Positions 43,302 to 53,182 of a DNA stretch of 64,000 bases are shown in pieces; position 1 is the stretch's first letter; the number at the start of each line of letters is the position of its first letter. Below the pieces are notes generated by a model. That model was not told where the DNA came from. It saw nothing but the letters and a program-made list of their open reading frames with translations, and did no database searches. The stretch covers positions 54,622-118,621 of the forward strand of contig JADZCJ010000118.1 in the NCBI GenBank assembly GCA_020851635.1. The letters are read 5' to 3'. The DNA is from Anaerolineae bacterium. Lineage in GTDB: Bacteria > Chloroflexota > Anaerolineae > UBA4142 > SHND01. A program made the position numbers and the translations under genes.

Positions 43302-45596
43302 TTATTTGATTGAAGCGACGATGCGCTTCATCTGGTCGCAGGTGTAGCGAACTTGACCCGGCGCGTCGGGCAAGTCATACGGATTTCGGAGCTCGAGAAA
43401 TACTTGGTCCTGGATCCAGTAAAATGTGACGCAGTCTTTCCCGCGTCGGATGATATTGACATCACGTCCATTAATATTCTCTGGCGTCATTTCAGGTTCA
43501 TCCGTAATTGTTTGGACACCTGCTTGAGGAAACTCGGTGAGCGTCAACGCATCGTGCGGTATGTCGTTGGGATGCGCGTCAAAACGAATTTCAATTCCCG
43601 CGCCTTGACCGGTAGGCGCTGACACGTTGCGCTCGGTGATTGTCATTGCTTCGGGCAGCCAGGTCGGTCGCAGGACGGTAAAGGATGGCGCCGGGACAGG
43701 CGTCGGCGTCGGCGCGGCGGATGGCGCTTGTGTTTCGCCCAGCTCGGCGGTTGCGGACATGGACGCGGCGATTTTTAACATTTCGTCACGCGCGACGCCA
43801 TGTCCTTCGAGCGCGAGATAAGCGCCGTCTTGATTCCACCACAGAATGGTAATTTGTGGTTCGAATGCGAGTTGATGCGCCGTGCGGCCGTTTGCCAGCA
43901 TGACTGTCTTGCCTCTGAAACGATCCTCTTGCTCCATCCCGCCCGTGCCTTGTTTTGAAAACTGGACAATCAATGCTTTTGTGCCGTCTGCGCGCAAATA
44001 TTCGATTTGATTTTGTGTCGGCGGCGCGGGCGTCAATCCGTCGGGGAGATACGTCGGAATCAGAATCGGATAATCCGCCTGCGCGCGCAATTCTTGCAAG
44101 ATTGGCGCGGTGGGATTTGCCAGCGGCGCGTGACTGCCCGGAACTGTTTCGAGCGATTGCGCCGTGTGGAGCAATTGTTCGAGCGGAACGCGAAAACTGG
44201 AAATCGAAATCAGCACGCCGTCGCGCAGCACCAGGACTGCCGAGTTCGAACCGAGACCTGAAGCCGTATCGAAATCGCCGCGGCGCACCCATGCCGGATT
44301 GCCGTTGATTTCGATTTGCTCTGCGCCGTCCGTCCAATTCCGCACCAGGTCATAGTCTGCGCGTTTTTCGATGATGCTGATGCTATCCTGGTCGGGCATG
44401 GCGCCGGTCGCCATTGCGTCAGCCGGCACATATGCGAGCTCGATTTGATTTTCGATTTCGTTGAACTGCGGTGCGCGCGGCGCAAATCCGCTTGGTGATT
44501 GGGCAGGCGCAAAAATCGGAAACCCGATGCGCTGTGCGAGCGCAGAGAGCTGCGCTTGATATTCGGTTTGACTCGGCGCGGGTTTGGGGCGCATGTCATT
44601 CACTTTGGCGTCGGCCGGCGGTAAAAAGGTGAACAAGTCGTCCGACAAATCAATGTTGTAGCGGATGGATGTGACGCGGAAAGAGCTCGTCACGCGGTCG
44701 CTGTTCAGCGCGCGGATTTCGGATTTCAAGACAAAGAACGTCTCCTTGTCGAGCCAAAGTGTGTGCGGTCCGTTCAATTCGGGCGCGGACGCGCTGCGGC
44801 ATTTTGCGATGCCCATGTCCACCTTGTATGCCGCGCGTCCCGCAATTACTTCTTCCCCGACAATTCGCGGGCTGTAGCAGTTTGACATGTCTTGCTGCAA
44901 AAAATCCAGACTCAACACGCTCGGCGATGGGAAACTCGAAGGTTCCGCCACCTGAATATTGACCGTTTTGTTTGTCACATCATAATCGTACTGCGCCCCG
45001 CCGTCCGCGATCTGAATCGTCTTGTACAGAGGTTGATGCGTCGTCTCAGATTGCGTCTCGATGTGCCAGCGCGTCGGGCCCGCGTACCATGTTTTCATCT
45101 CGCCGCGCGTTTCGCGCGTGGGCGGCGCGTTGGGGTCATCAACAAGCACGTCGTATGACTCTTGCTGCATCTCGAACGATTTGACGCCGACGTTGCTCAA
45201 ATCGCTCGCGGCGGAACGCGCGCGGCTCAACAAGGCTTGCGCGCTGACGGGCGCGGGACGCGTTGCCCACAGGGCGAACGCGACGAATGCAATCACCAAT
45301 GCGGCGCCGATGGCAACGAACGACCAGCGCGGCAAGGTGAGAAATCCGCGCGGCGGAGCTTTTCGGCTGCGCCCGAGCTGCGCCGCTTCTCGATCCAGCC
45401 GATTGCGAAGCGATGCTACAAACTTGGGGCGCGGTCCGGAAGCATCGAGATGCGCGTTCATTTTTTGCACCGTCTCGATCATTTCCGGGTCAAGCCCGCG
45501 CGGGGGTTGCGCCAGCGGATCCAATTCCAATTCGTTCAAATACTGTTCCAGCAAATCTGCCATCTGTGTATCGTGCGGGTTTGCGCTGTTGCTCAT
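43302..45596 (-). CDS. Membrane anti-sigma-like protein with LolA-type domain and repeated DUF4367-like modules
   Basis: A 764-residue protein starting MSNSANPHDTQMADLLEQYL, overlapping the sigma-factor stop (ATGA). Residues 1-90 are cytoplasmic, fitting a sigma-binding region; one membrane helix lies near 93-115. Outside is a LolA/sigma-E-regulator-like beta domain (about 130-330, QESYDVLVDD, KTWYAGPTRWHIET). Then come three DUF4367-like modules, each with a PTxLPxG-type opening (near 370, 530 and 660; for example YPILIPTYLPDGLT). A Thr/Pro linker precedes the last. It probably holds the ECF factor until an envelope signal arrives. Confidence 0.75.
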   Translation of the reverse strand: MSNSANPHDTQMADLLEQYLNELELDPLAQPPRGLDPEMIETVQKMNAHLDASGPRPKFVASLRNRLDREAAQLGRSRKAPPRGFLTLPRWSFVAIGAALVIAFVAFALWATRPAPVSAQALLSRARSAASDLSNVGVKSFEMQQESYDVLVDDPNAPPTRETRGEMKTWYAGPTRWHIETQSETTHQPLYKTIQIADGGAQYDYDVTNKTVNIQVAEPSSFPSPSVLSLDFLQQDMSNCYSPRIVGEEVIAGRAAYKVDMGIAKCRSASAPELNGPHTLWLDKETFFVLKSEIRALNSDRVTSSFRVTSIRYNIDLSDDLFTFLPPADAKVNDMRPKPAPSQTEYQAQLSALAQRIGFPIFAPAQSPSGFAPRAPQFNEIENQIELAYVPADAMATGAMPDQDSISIIEKRADYDLVRNWTDGAEQIEINGNPAWVRRGDFDTASGLGSNSAVLVLRDGVLISISSFRVPLEQLLHTAQSLETVPGSHAPLANPTAPILQELRAQADYPILIPTYLPDGLTPAPPTQNQIEYLRADGTKALIVQFSKQGTGGMEQEDRFRGKTVMLANGRTAHQLAFEPQITILWWNQDGAYLALEGHGVARDEMLKIAASMSATAELGETQAPSAAPTPTPVPAPSFTVLRPTWLPEAMTITERNVSAPTGQGAGIEIRFDAHPNDIPHDALTLTEFPQAGVQTITDEPEMTPENINGRDVNIIRRGKDCVTFYWIQDQVFLELRNPYDLPDAPGQVRYTCDQMKRIVASIK

Positions 45597-46186
45597 TCTC
45601 CCACCTCGCTCAAAAGCCCCTGCCGTGCTATGCGCGCCTTGATCGCCTCCATGCCGCGCCAACGCAGCATTTTGACGGACGCGTGGGTCTTGCCCATGAG
45701 GCGCGCGATTTCATTGCCATTGAATCCGCTCGCCGTCATTTCGAGGACAGTCCGCTGTTCGTCCGGCAGCTCGTCGAGGGCTTGATAAAACGCCGCGCGC
45801 TCGGTGGAACGGATCGCGGCATCCTGGGTCGAATCGCCGGTTTCAAGGTCAAAATCCATCGCATCCAGGGCGGTGGTGGCGGGACCTCCGCGCCGCACCA
45901 TATCGGCACAAACATTGTGGGCAATCCGATAGAGCCAGGCGATAAACACGCCGTCGCGAAACTGTGGGAGCGCTTGCAGCGCCTTGAGAAAGGTTTGCGA
46001 GGTCGCATCCTCGGCGGCTGGGGCATTGCGCAATCTGGCATAGCTATAACGATAAATCCGAGTCACATAACGGTCGTATAATGCGCCAAACGCGCGAGGG
46101 TCCCGGCGCGCGGCAGCGACCAGCGCAAGGTCCGCGATAGCATCCGGCGGGGGCATTTCCGCCTTTGTCTGTGATTGTTCTGACAT
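45593..46186 (-). CDS. ECF-type RNA polymerase sigma factor
   Basis: About 197 residues from the ATG at 46186 (ATG at 46207 is an alternative). Region 2 is AFGALYDRYVTRIYRYSYARLRN with EDATSQTFLKALQAL and FIAWLYRIAHNVCADMVRR; region 4 is LPDEQRTVLEMTASGFNGNEIARLMGKTHASVKMLRWRGME as landmarks at about 135-175. It pairs with the downstream membrane protein, the usual sigma/anti-sigma order. Its target promoter is not evident in the window. Confidence 0.9.
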   Translation of the reverse strand: MSEQSQTKAEMPPPDAIADLALVAAARRDPRAFGALYDRYVTRIYRYSYARLRNAPAAEDATSQTFLKALQALPQFRDGVFIAWLYRIAHNVCADMVRRGGPATTALDAMDFDLETGDSTQDAAIRSTERAAFYQALDELPDEQRTVLEMTASGFNGNEIARLMGKTHASVKMLRWRGMEAIKARIARQGLLSEVGE

Positions 46187-46295
46187 CTGGATCACTGCCA
46201 ATCCCATCTCTCTTTTTCTTTGGTTCGAGTCCCTACAAGCAAGACGCACGTTCGGGAGAAAGGTAACCGAGGTGTTTTTTTTCACCAAATTCTCA

Positions 46296-46323
46296 TTGAC
46301 CGCCCGCGCAGTTGTAATATAAT
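46296..46323 (+). promoter_or_regulatory. Sigma-70-type promoter of clpC
   Basis: TTGACC at 46296-46301, 16-base spacer, TATAAT at 46318-46323. A short stem-loop (seven-base arms 46343-46349 and 46355-46361) lies in the leader, followed by GAGGAA before the start. No CtsR-like or CIRCE operator is seen. Confidence 0.7.
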
Positions 46324-46392
46324 TCGATGGTGTAAACGCACCAGAGACGGGAATCGTCTCTAGATGTCTCGGATTTTTGAGGAAGAATAGAT

Positions 46393-48897
46393 ATGATGCG
46401 CTTTGATCGCTTTACGGAACGGGCACAGGACGCTTTTGCGCGCGCTCACGAGATCTTGCAGCGGTATCGGCACTCGCAGCTGGATGCCGAGCATTTGCTT
46501 TTGGCGCTGGTGGAGCAGACGGGTGGGGCGGTGCAGGCGATTTTGGAACGTCTGCGGATTGATCCCGACGCCATTCGCAACCGCACCGACGAATATTTGC
46601 AGTCTACGCCCAAAACGTATTACCCGTATGGCGGTGGACAGGCGCAGGTCTATGTGACGCCGCGCGTCAAACGGATCGTGGACAATGCAAATGAAGAGGC
46701 GTCGCGCCTCAAGGACGATTATGTTTCGACGGAGCATCTGCTGTTGGCGTTGGCGAACGAACGCGATGGCATGGCGGGTCGTATTCTGGCAGAGTTTGGG
46801 GTTACCAAAGACCGCATCAACAACACGCTGGGCGATGTGCGCGGCGGGCAGCGCGTCACGGACCCGAACGCCGAAGGGCGCTATCGGATGTTGGAGCGTT
46901 ACTCGCGCGATTTGACCTTGTTGGCGCGCGACAACAAACTGGACCCGGTGATCGGACGCGACAGCGAAATTTTGCGTTTGATCCAGGTGTTGTCACGGCG
47001 CACAAAAAACAATCCTGTTCTGATTGGCGAGCCGGGTGTGGGCAAGACCGCGATTGTGGAAGGGCTTGCCGAAAAAATTGTCTCGGGCGATGTGCCTGAA
47101 CCGCTCATGTCGAAAAAGGTTGTGCAGCTCGATTTGGGTGCGATGGTTGCCGGTTCGCGTTTTCGCGGGGAATTTGAAGAGCGATTAAAAGCTGCGCTGG
47201 AAGAGATTCAAAACAGCAAGGGCGAGATCATTTTGTTTATTGACGAGCTGCATACGGTAGTCGGCGCGGGCGCAGCGATGGGCGCGATAGATGCATCCAA
47301 TATGATGAAGCCCGCCCTCGCGCGTGGTGAGCTGCAGTGCGTGGGCGCGACGACGCTCGACGAATATCGCGCGCATATTGAAAAGGACCCCGCGCTCGAA
47401 AGGCGTTTTTCGCCCATCTTTGTGGATGAACCGAGTGTGGAAGATACGCTCGAAATGCTCAAGGGCTTGCGCGCGCGTTACGAGGCGCATCATCAGGTCA
47501 AGATTGATGATTCGGCGCTGGATGCCGCGGCAAAACTCTCGCACCGCTATGTGGCTGACCGCTTTTTGCCTGACAAGGCGATTGATTTGATGGACGAGGC
47601 GTCGGCAAAATTGCGTGTGGCGATCTTTTCGATGCCGCCAAAACTCAAGGCGCTGCGGGCGCAGATTCGACAATTGCAGTTGGAAGAAGAGACCGCATGG
47701 GGCGCGCGGCATTACGAAAAGGCGGCGGAAGCCCGCGCCGAACGCGTGAAATTGGAGGAAGAGTTTGCCCGAGACCGCGACGCCTGGCAACAAGAAGAGG
47801 GGCTGGACGAGATCGTGGAACGCGAGGACATTGCGCAGGTGATTAGCAATTGGACGGGCATTCCCGTCAGCAAGATGCTGCAGACCGAAGCTGACAAACT
47901 GCTCAAGATGGAAGAGGCGCTGCATCTGCGTATCGTGGGGCAGGACGAGGCAATTCGCGCGATCAGTGATGCGGTACGCCGCACGCGTTCTGGTCTGGCG
48001 GACCCGAAACGACCCGTCGGCTCGTTTCTGTTTCTCGGTCCCACCGGGGTGGGCAAGACGTCGTTGGCGCGCGCGCTGGCGGAATTTTTGTTTGACGATG
48101 CGGATGCGCTGTATCGCGTGGACATGAGCGAGTATCGTGAACGGCACACGGTTTCGCGGCTGATTGGTGCGCCGCCCGGATATGTGGGCTATGAAGAGGG
48201 TGGGCAGTTGACCGAAGTGGTGCGCCGTCGCCCCTATCAGGTAATTCTGTTTGACGAAGTGGAAAAGGCGCACCCGGAAGTGTGGAATACGCTGCTCCAA
48301 GTCCTGGAAGATGGGCGGCTGACCGACGGGCAGGGGCATCTGGTGGATTTCCGCAATACGGTCATTATCATGACGTCCAATATAGGGACGGATTATGCCG
48401 TCAAAGGCGGGACGATTGGCTTTTCGTCGGGTGGACGCGAGCGGAACGCGCCGGTGGACAAGGCATGGACAGAGGTGGAAGAGGACCTGAAACGCGCGTT
48501 TCGTCCCGAGTTTCTGAACCGGATTGACGAGGTGATCTTGTTCTCGTCGCTGTCGCGCGAGCAGATTCAGGAGATTGTGAATTTGCAGATGCAGGAGATC
48601 GCCGAGCGTTTGCAAGAGCAAGAGATTACGATCGAGCTCACTGAAGCGGCGCGCAATTACCTGGCGCAAATCGGCTTTGATCCGCAGTTTGGCGCCCGCC
48701 CGCTGCGACGCACCTTGCAGCGCCGCGTCGAATCGCCGCTGTCGCGCAAGTTGCTGGCAAGCGAGTTTCATGCGGGGGATGTGGTGATCGTGGATTTGAG
48801 TGATGAAAAGGAAATTATCTTTCGGCGCAAGGGGGACGCGGTAATCGAGATGCCGCTCGTGATGGACGCGCCAAGCGATATGGCAGACGCGGGATGA
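46393..48897 (+). CDS. clpC: Clp protease ATPase subunit ClpC
   Basis: An 834-residue AAA+ unfoldase that feeds proteins to ClpP. Two Clp-N repeats (residues 1-140) come first. AAA-1 has Walker A GEPGVGKT near 213 and Walker B ILFIDELH; a middle domain with UVR-like helices (about 420-470) follows; AAA-2 has Walker A GPTGVGKT near 548 and [11 protein letters not shown]. The D2-small domain ends the protein. The ATG at 46396 is an equal alternative start. Divergent from the ECF sigma gene. Confidence 0.95.
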   Translation: MMRFDRFTERAQDAFARAHEILQRYRHSQLDAEHLLLALVEQTGGAVQAILERLRIDPDAIRNRTDEYLQSTPKTYYPYGGGQAQVYVTPRVKRIVDNANEEASRLKDDYVSTEHLLLALANERDGMAGRILAEFGVTKDRINNTLGDVRGGQRVTDPNAEGRYRMLERYSRDLTLLARDNKLDPVIGRDSEILRLIQVLSRRTKNNPVLIGEPGVGKTAIVEGLAEKIVSGDVPEPLMSKKVVQLDLGAMVAGSRFRGEFEERLKAALEEIQNSKGEIILFIDELHTVVGAGAAMGAIDASNMMKPALARGELQCVGATTLDEYRAHIEKDPALERRFSPIFVDEPSVEDTLEMLKGLRARYEAHHQVKIDDSALDAAAKLSHRYVADRFLPDKAIDLMDEASAKLRVAIFSMPPKLKALRAQIRQLQLEEETAWGARHYEKAAEARAERVKLEEEFARDRDAWQQEEGLDEIVEREDIAQVISNWTGIPVSKMLQTEADKLLKMEEALHLRIVGQDEAIRAISDAVRRTRSGLADPKRPVGSFLFLGPTGVGKTSLARALAEFLFDDADALYRVDMSEYRERHTVSRLIGAPPGYVGYEEGGQLTEVVRRRPYQVILFDEVEKAHPEVWNTLLQVLEDGRLTDGQGHLVDFRNTVIIMTSNIGTDYAVKGGTIGFSSGGRERNAPVDKAWTEVEEDLKRAFRPEFLNRIDEVILFSSLSREQIQEIVNLQMQEIAERLQEQEITIELTEAARNYLAQIGFDPQFGARPLRRTLQRRVESPLSRKLLASEFHAGDVVIVDLSDEKEIIFRRKGDAVIEMPLVMDAPSDMADAG

Positions 48898-48948
48898 GGG
48901 ACGCAGAGCAACTAAATCCACCACCGGCGCGGAAACCGGATACTTGAT

Positions 48949-50328
48949 GTGACTGCGATTGCTTCGCCCGTTCCCTCGTACGAACACAAATGGATTGTTT
49001 TGCTATGTGTTGGCGTCGGCACATTTATGTCGGCGCTCGACACCAGCGTCGCGAATATTATCTTGCCGGTTGTCCGTGAAGGCTTCAATACCAACCTGGC
49101 GACTGTCGAGTGGGTGGTCACCATTTATCTGATCGTCGTCAGCGGCTGGCTACTCACGTTCGGTCGGCTTGGCGACATGTTCGGCAACAAGCCGCTATAT
49201 CTCATCGGCTTTGGAATCTTTATCCTTGGTTCGCTCCTGTCCGGATTCGCGCCAAATATTTACGCGTTGATTGTTTTTCGCGCGGTGCAAGCGTTGGGCG
49301 CCGCCATGCTCTTTGCAAATTCTCCTGCCATTTTGACGAAAAATTTTGCGCCGGAACAGCGCGGGCAAGCATTAGGGTTGCAAGGAACTATGACCTATCT
49401 CGGCTTGACCGTCGGTCCATCTTTGGGCGGATGGCTCACCGCGCAGTTCAGTTGGCACGCCGTCTTTTTCATCAATGTGCCGATTGGTTTGCTCGGACTC
49501 GTGATGGCGGCGCGTTTTATTCCGCGCGAAACAACAACTGCGCGTAAAGAACGGTTTGACACGGTCGGCGCGCTGTTGTTCACCGGCGGTATCGTGGCGC
49601 TGCTGCTCGCGTTGAATCAGGGCGCGGAATGGAGCTGGACGGCCCCGTTGACGCTGGGCTTGTTCGTTGGCGCCGTCTTGATTTTCGCAATCTTTATTGT
49701 CGTCGAACAGCGCAGCGCCTTCCCGATGGTGGATTTGACGCTGTTTCGTTCACGCCTTTTCAGCGCTTCGGCGGCGACGGCGGTCGCGAATTACATTTGT
49801 CTGTATGCGATTATTTTTTTGCTGCCGTTCTATTTAATCCAGGGACGCGGCTATAGCGCACAGGAAACGGGGTTAATTTTGACGGCGCAGCCGCTGGTGA
49901 TGGTATTTGCAGCGCCGCTCAGCGGCACCCTGTCCGACCGCATCGGGTCGCGCATCCTCGCGACACTCGGAATGGGAATTCTCGCCGGTGGTTTGATTTG
50001 GCTCGCGCAGCTGACACCGAGTTCGTCGGTCGCCGAGATCGTCATGCCTTTGGCGGTCGTCGGTCTTGGCACGGGAATCTTTGTTTCGCCGAACAACAGC
50101 GCGCTCATGGGTTCCGCGCCGCGGCAGCGTCAAGGTATCGCCGCAGGTATTCTCGCCACCGCGCGCAACGTGGGGATGGTCCTGGGCGTCGGTTTGGCAG
50201 GTGCGGTTTTCTCGACAGTCCAAAACGCTGCGCCCGGACCGTACGCATTGTATCAAGGCATTGCGATCAGTTTTATAATCGCTGCGGGGATTGCTGTCGT
50301 GGGCGCGCTCATGTCAGCAGTGCGATAG
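48949..50328 (+). CDS. DHA2-family (14-helix) MFS drug exporter
   Basis: A 459-residue EmrB/QacA-type proton antiporter. Motif D1 LDTSVANIILPVV (helix 1), the loop GRLGDMFGNKPLYL after helix 2 and the motif C region GLTVGPSLGGWL in helix 5 are clear. The start is GTG at 48949; no ATG fits. It lies downstream of clpC and is followed by its own terminator. The broken TipA-like regulator on the other strand may once have controlled it. Confidence 0.87.
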   Translation: MTAIASPVPSYEHKWIVLLCVGVGTFMSALDTSVANIILPVVREGFNTNLATVEWVVTIYLIVVSGWLLTFGRLGDMFGNKPLYLIGFGIFILGSLLSGFAPNIYALIVFRAVQALGAAMLFANSPAILTKNFAPEQRGQALGLQGTMTYLGLTVGPSLGGWLTAQFSWHAVFFINVPIGLLGLVMAARFIPRETTTARKERFDTVGALLFTGGIVALLLALNQGAEWSWTAPLTLGLFVGAVLIFAIFIVVEQRSAFPMVDLTLFRSRLFSASAATAVANYICLYAIIFLLPFYLIQGRGYSAQETGLILTAQPLVMVFAAPLSGTLSDRIGSRILATLGMGILAGGLIWLAQLTPSSSVAEIVMPLAVVGLGTGIFVSPNNSALMGSAPRQRQGIAAGILATARNVGMVLGVGLAGAVFSTVQNAAPGPYALYQGIAISFIIAAGIAVVGALMSAVR

Positions 50329-50356
50329 AAAAACTGGGTGACCATTGTAGAATGGC

Positions 50357-50392
50357 AACCCGTCTCGATGATTTCATTCGAGACGGGTTTTT
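50357..50392 (+). terminator. Intrinsic terminator of the MFS gene
   Basis: Perfect 12-base arms (50357-50368, 50378-50389) around a nine-base loop, then TTTGTTTT. Confidence 0.85.
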
Positions 50393-50427
50393 GTTTTGGT
50401 TGAAGCGCGAGCAGGGTGATAGAGGGC

Positions 50428-51174
50428 TTAATTGATGCGATTCGCTATATAGATCTTTGCGGCGTCACGGATAAAGGGGGCGAGGTTGGGATCGATCGCG
50501 TCATAGTTTGCTCTGAATGCAGGATCGTCGTTGTAGAGATCGGCAAGAGCCAACAGTTGTTGGTCATTTGGCGACCAGAAATAATCCATGTGTCGCCGCC
50601 ATCCCTCGACAGCCGCTTGTGCCTGCCGCGATGCAGGTCCCGCAGGCATTGCCGCTAGCCACGCCTGATAGACCGCATTGCCTTTATCGGCAATGCGCTG
50701 CTTGTCTGCCGCGCTATATGACTTGAATTTCTGGCTCGACGCGCGAACGGTCTCGGGGTTGTACCGTTACATCGCCTGCTTTTCGTGTTCCTCTTGTTCG
50801 GCGTCTGTAAAGCCCTTGAAAAATTGTTTTTGGCTCATTTGCTTTTTTCCTTTCAGGTGCAGGATCGTATCGTCCACTGTGTTCCTGAGGCGCTCGATCT
50901 GCGCGATGCGCCGGGTGAGCTCGTCGCGATGTGTCTGCAGCGCCTTGAGGACATCAAAATCACGGCGTCCCAGGATTGCTTGAATGTCCGCGAGCGATAG
51001 GTCCAGTTCGCGGTAAAGCAGAATTTGCTGGAGACGCACAAGAGCATCCTCCCCATAATAGCGATAGCCGTTGTCGCCAATCCGGGACGGCTTGAGAAGC
51101 CCAATTTCATCGTAATAGTGCAGGGTGCGCCGCGTAATTCCTGCAGTTTTGGCGAGTTGTTGAACGGTGAACAT
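50428..51174 (-). pseudogene. TipA-like MerR regulator interrupted by one in-frame stop
   Basis: The frame reads 248 residues if one TAA (50769-50767) is ignored. Residues 1-110 are a MerR domain (MFTVQQLAKTAGITRRTLHYYDEIGLLKPSR) with a coiled coil; the rest is a TipAS drug-binding domain (FFKGFTDAEQEEHEKQAM, stop, then RYNPETVRASSQKFKSY and AVEGWRRHMDYFWSP). Both parts are in the same frame and look intact, so the stop is most simply a C-to-T change of CAA. A truncated 135-residue MerR protein could still be made, as could a TipAS-only product in other TipA systems. Confidence 0.8.
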
Positions 51175-51180
51175 GCAGGC

Positions 51181-51211
51181 AGTATAAACTATAACGTTAC
51201 GTAAAGGTCAA
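51181..51211 (-). promoter_or_regulatory. MerR-type promoter with 19-base spacer
   Basis: On the minus strand TTGACC (51211-51206), 19-base spacer, TATACT (51186-51181). The spacer holds an imperfect dyad centred on ACGTAACGT, as in MerR-activated promoters. The -10 box ends six bases before the ATG at 51174, so the transcript would be leaderless. Confidence 0.65.
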
Positions 51212-51228
51212 GGGCCAAGTTGTAAAAA

Positions 51229-51267
51229 CAAGAGGCGTCGCTCGAACCGAGCGACGCCTCTTGTTTT
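51229..51267 (-). terminator. Intrinsic terminator of htpG, usable on both strands
   Basis: Perfect 16-base arms (51229-51244, 51248-51263) with a three-base loop; T-runs on both sides. The htpG stop overlaps the edge. Confidence 0.85.
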
Positions 51268-53149
51268 ACTTGTTTGAGACGGCAAGTGTCATCAGCTTTT
51301 GAATGCGGGGGAGCATTTCGGCGGGGTTCGGATGGAGACCTTCCTGGACAAGCGCACTGTCATAGAGCTGCTCGATGGTGAGGTCTACGAGTTCAGAATT
51401 CGGGTCGTCGCGCAGCTTTTGCGCAAGGTCATGGATCAGCGGGTGGCTGCGGTTGAGTTCGATGATCTTTTTCGGCACCTGATAATTTTTGTCGAAATAG
51501 CGCGAGAGCCGCCCGCGCTCGCGTTCGGGGTCATTTTGCGGCGAAACCAGGCGCACAGGGCTGTCTTGAAGCACTTTGGAGGCGCGAACATCAACGACGC
51601 GGTCGCCGAGGATTGTGGTGACGCGTGAGAGGAGGACGTTAAAGTCATACTCGGGCGTTTCCGTTTCTGCGTCGGATTTCTCCTCCGGTTTGCTTTCGGG
51701 GAGGTCCAGTTCGGCGTCGTCAACATTACGGAATTTTTTGCCCTGATACTCGTTCATCTGGGGAGCGAGCAGGGCGTCGAGCGGGTCCACCCAGTAGAGC
51801 ACCTGGAGGTCGCGCGCTCTAAAGGGGTCGAGGTGGGGGCTGTTGGCAACCGATTTGAGGTCGTCGCCGAGCACATAATAAATGTCCTGCTGTCCCTCCG
51901 GCATTTGCTTGATGTATTCGTCGAGCGAGACGAGTTTGCCATCGGACCCGGACGAGACATAACGCAAGAGGGGGAGAACCTGTTCTTGTGCTTCAAGATC
52001 AGTGGCGATCGCTTCGCGGAACGCGCGCCCGTATTCGTCCCAGAATTTTTCGTATTTGGCTGTGTCGTTCTCGGAAATATTTTTGAACTCGCGCAAAACG
52101 CGCCCGCGAATCGTTTTTGCCAAACCGCGCATGATTGTGTTGTTTTGGACCGTCTCGCGGCTGACATTGAGCGGGAGGTCTTCGGAATCTACAACACCAT
52201 CAATAAAACTCAACCATTTTGGCAAGAGCTCGGTCGAGTATTCCTGAATGAGCACGTTGTGTGAATAGAGCAAAAGCCCCGGCTCCCGGCGGGTCGAAAG
52301 GATGTTTTTCTCGCGATGTGCGGGAATGAACAAGAGCGCGCGGACATTTACGGGTGCGTCGGACGAAAAGTGAATCGTGGCGAGCGGCTCCTCGAAATCG
52401 AGGGTGAGCTGTTTGTAGAAATTGATGTAATCCTCAGTCGAGACCTCTGAGGGGTTTTTGCGCCAGAGTGATGTCTGTTGATTGGCGCGCTCGGCGCCGA
52501 TATAAATGGGAAAACGGACGAAAGCGGAATGTTTTTTGATGACCTGACGCAGTTTCCACGCCTGCGCAAACTCGGCCGCATCCGGTTTGAGCGTGATGTG
52601 AATTTCGGTCCCGCGGTCGGTCTTGTCGGCTGGCTCGATGCGGTATTGATCACCGCCATCTGAAATCCACGCGACTGGCGCGGCGTCGCGGTGATAACTG
52701 CGCGAAACGACGCGCACCTCGTCGGCGATCATAAAGACCGAGTAAAAACCGACGCCGAACTGTCCGATCATGTCGCCGGGGTCGAGTTGTCCCGACCCGA
52801 TCCTGGAAATGAATTCGCGCGCGCCGGACTGGGCGATGGTGCCGAGATTTTGTTCCAGTTCATCGCGGGTCATGCCGATGCCCGAATCCTTGATCACGAG
52901 TTTTTTGGGCTCGTCACCCGTCGTTTCCGGCGTTTCGATATGAATGGCAAGTTCCGCGTCGGGGTCGAGCACGTCACGATTGGTGAGAATCTCGAACTGC
53001 ATGCGTGTAAGAGCGTCGGATGCGTTCGAGATTAATTCGCGCAGAAAAATGTCACGTTCGCGGTAGAGCGAATGTGCGAGGATGTGGAGCAGCTGTTTGA
53101 CTTCGGCTTTGAAAGTGTGAGTTGTGGGAGATTGTGATTCGGCTGGCAT
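51266..53149 (-). CDS. htpG: Chaperone HtpG (Hsp90)
   Basis: A 627-residue ATP-dependent chaperone. GHKL ATPase motifs: LRELISNASDA (N box, near residue 40), KDSGIGM (G1) and IGQFGVGFYSVF (G2). The middle domain with GVVDSEDLPLNVSRE and the C-terminal dimer domain are present. Length is normal. It begins only 33 bases after the stop of the fused permease gene and may be cotranscribed with the phn-type genes, which is unusual for htpG. Confidence 0.95.
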   Translation of the reverse strand: MPAESQSPTTHTFKAEVKQLLHILAHSLYRERDIFLRELISNASDALTRMQFEILTNRDVLDPDAELAIHIETPETTGDEPKKLVIKDSGIGMTRDELEQNLGTIAQSGAREFISRIGSGQLDPGDMIGQFGVGFYSVFMIADEVRVVSRSYHRDAAPVAWISDGGDQYRIEPADKTDRGTEIHITLKPDAAEFAQAWKLRQVIKKHSAFVRFPIYIGAERANQQTSLWRKNPSEVSTEDYINFYKQLTLDFEEPLATIHFSSDAPVNVRALLFIPAHREKNILSTRREPGLLLYSHNVLIQEYSTELLPKWLSFIDGVVDSEDLPLNVSRETVQNNTIMRGLAKTIRGRVLREFKNISENDTAKYEKFWDEYGRAFREAIATDLEAQEQVLPLLRYVSSGSDGKLVSLDEYIKQMPEGQQDIYYVLGDDLKSVANSPHLDPFRARDLQVLYWVDPLDALLAPQMNEYQGKKFRNVDDAELDLPESKPEEKSDAETETPEYDFNVLLSRVTTILGDRVVDVRASKVLQDSPVRLVSPQNDPERERGRLSRYFDKNYQVPKKIIELNRSHPLIHDLAQKLRDDPNSELVDLTIEQLYDSALVQEGLHPNPAEMLPRIQKLMTLAVSNK

Positions 53150-53182
53150 GGTTGGACTTTTTCTTTTTTGGTGGGACCCGTT

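Noticed and set aside
46215..46240. GGTTCGAGTCCC, like a tRNA T-arm
   Set aside because: The flanking bases cannot form a T-stem or an acceptor stem, and no anticodon arm is upstream.
47185..48987. 600-codon minus-strand frame opposite clpC
   Set aside because: Shadow of clpC, Arg/His-rich and without family features.
50767..50769. Recoding or readthrough of the TAA in the TipA-like gene
   Set aside because: No selenocysteine-type or pyrrolysine codon is involved and no frameshift signal is seen; a nonsense mutation is simpler.
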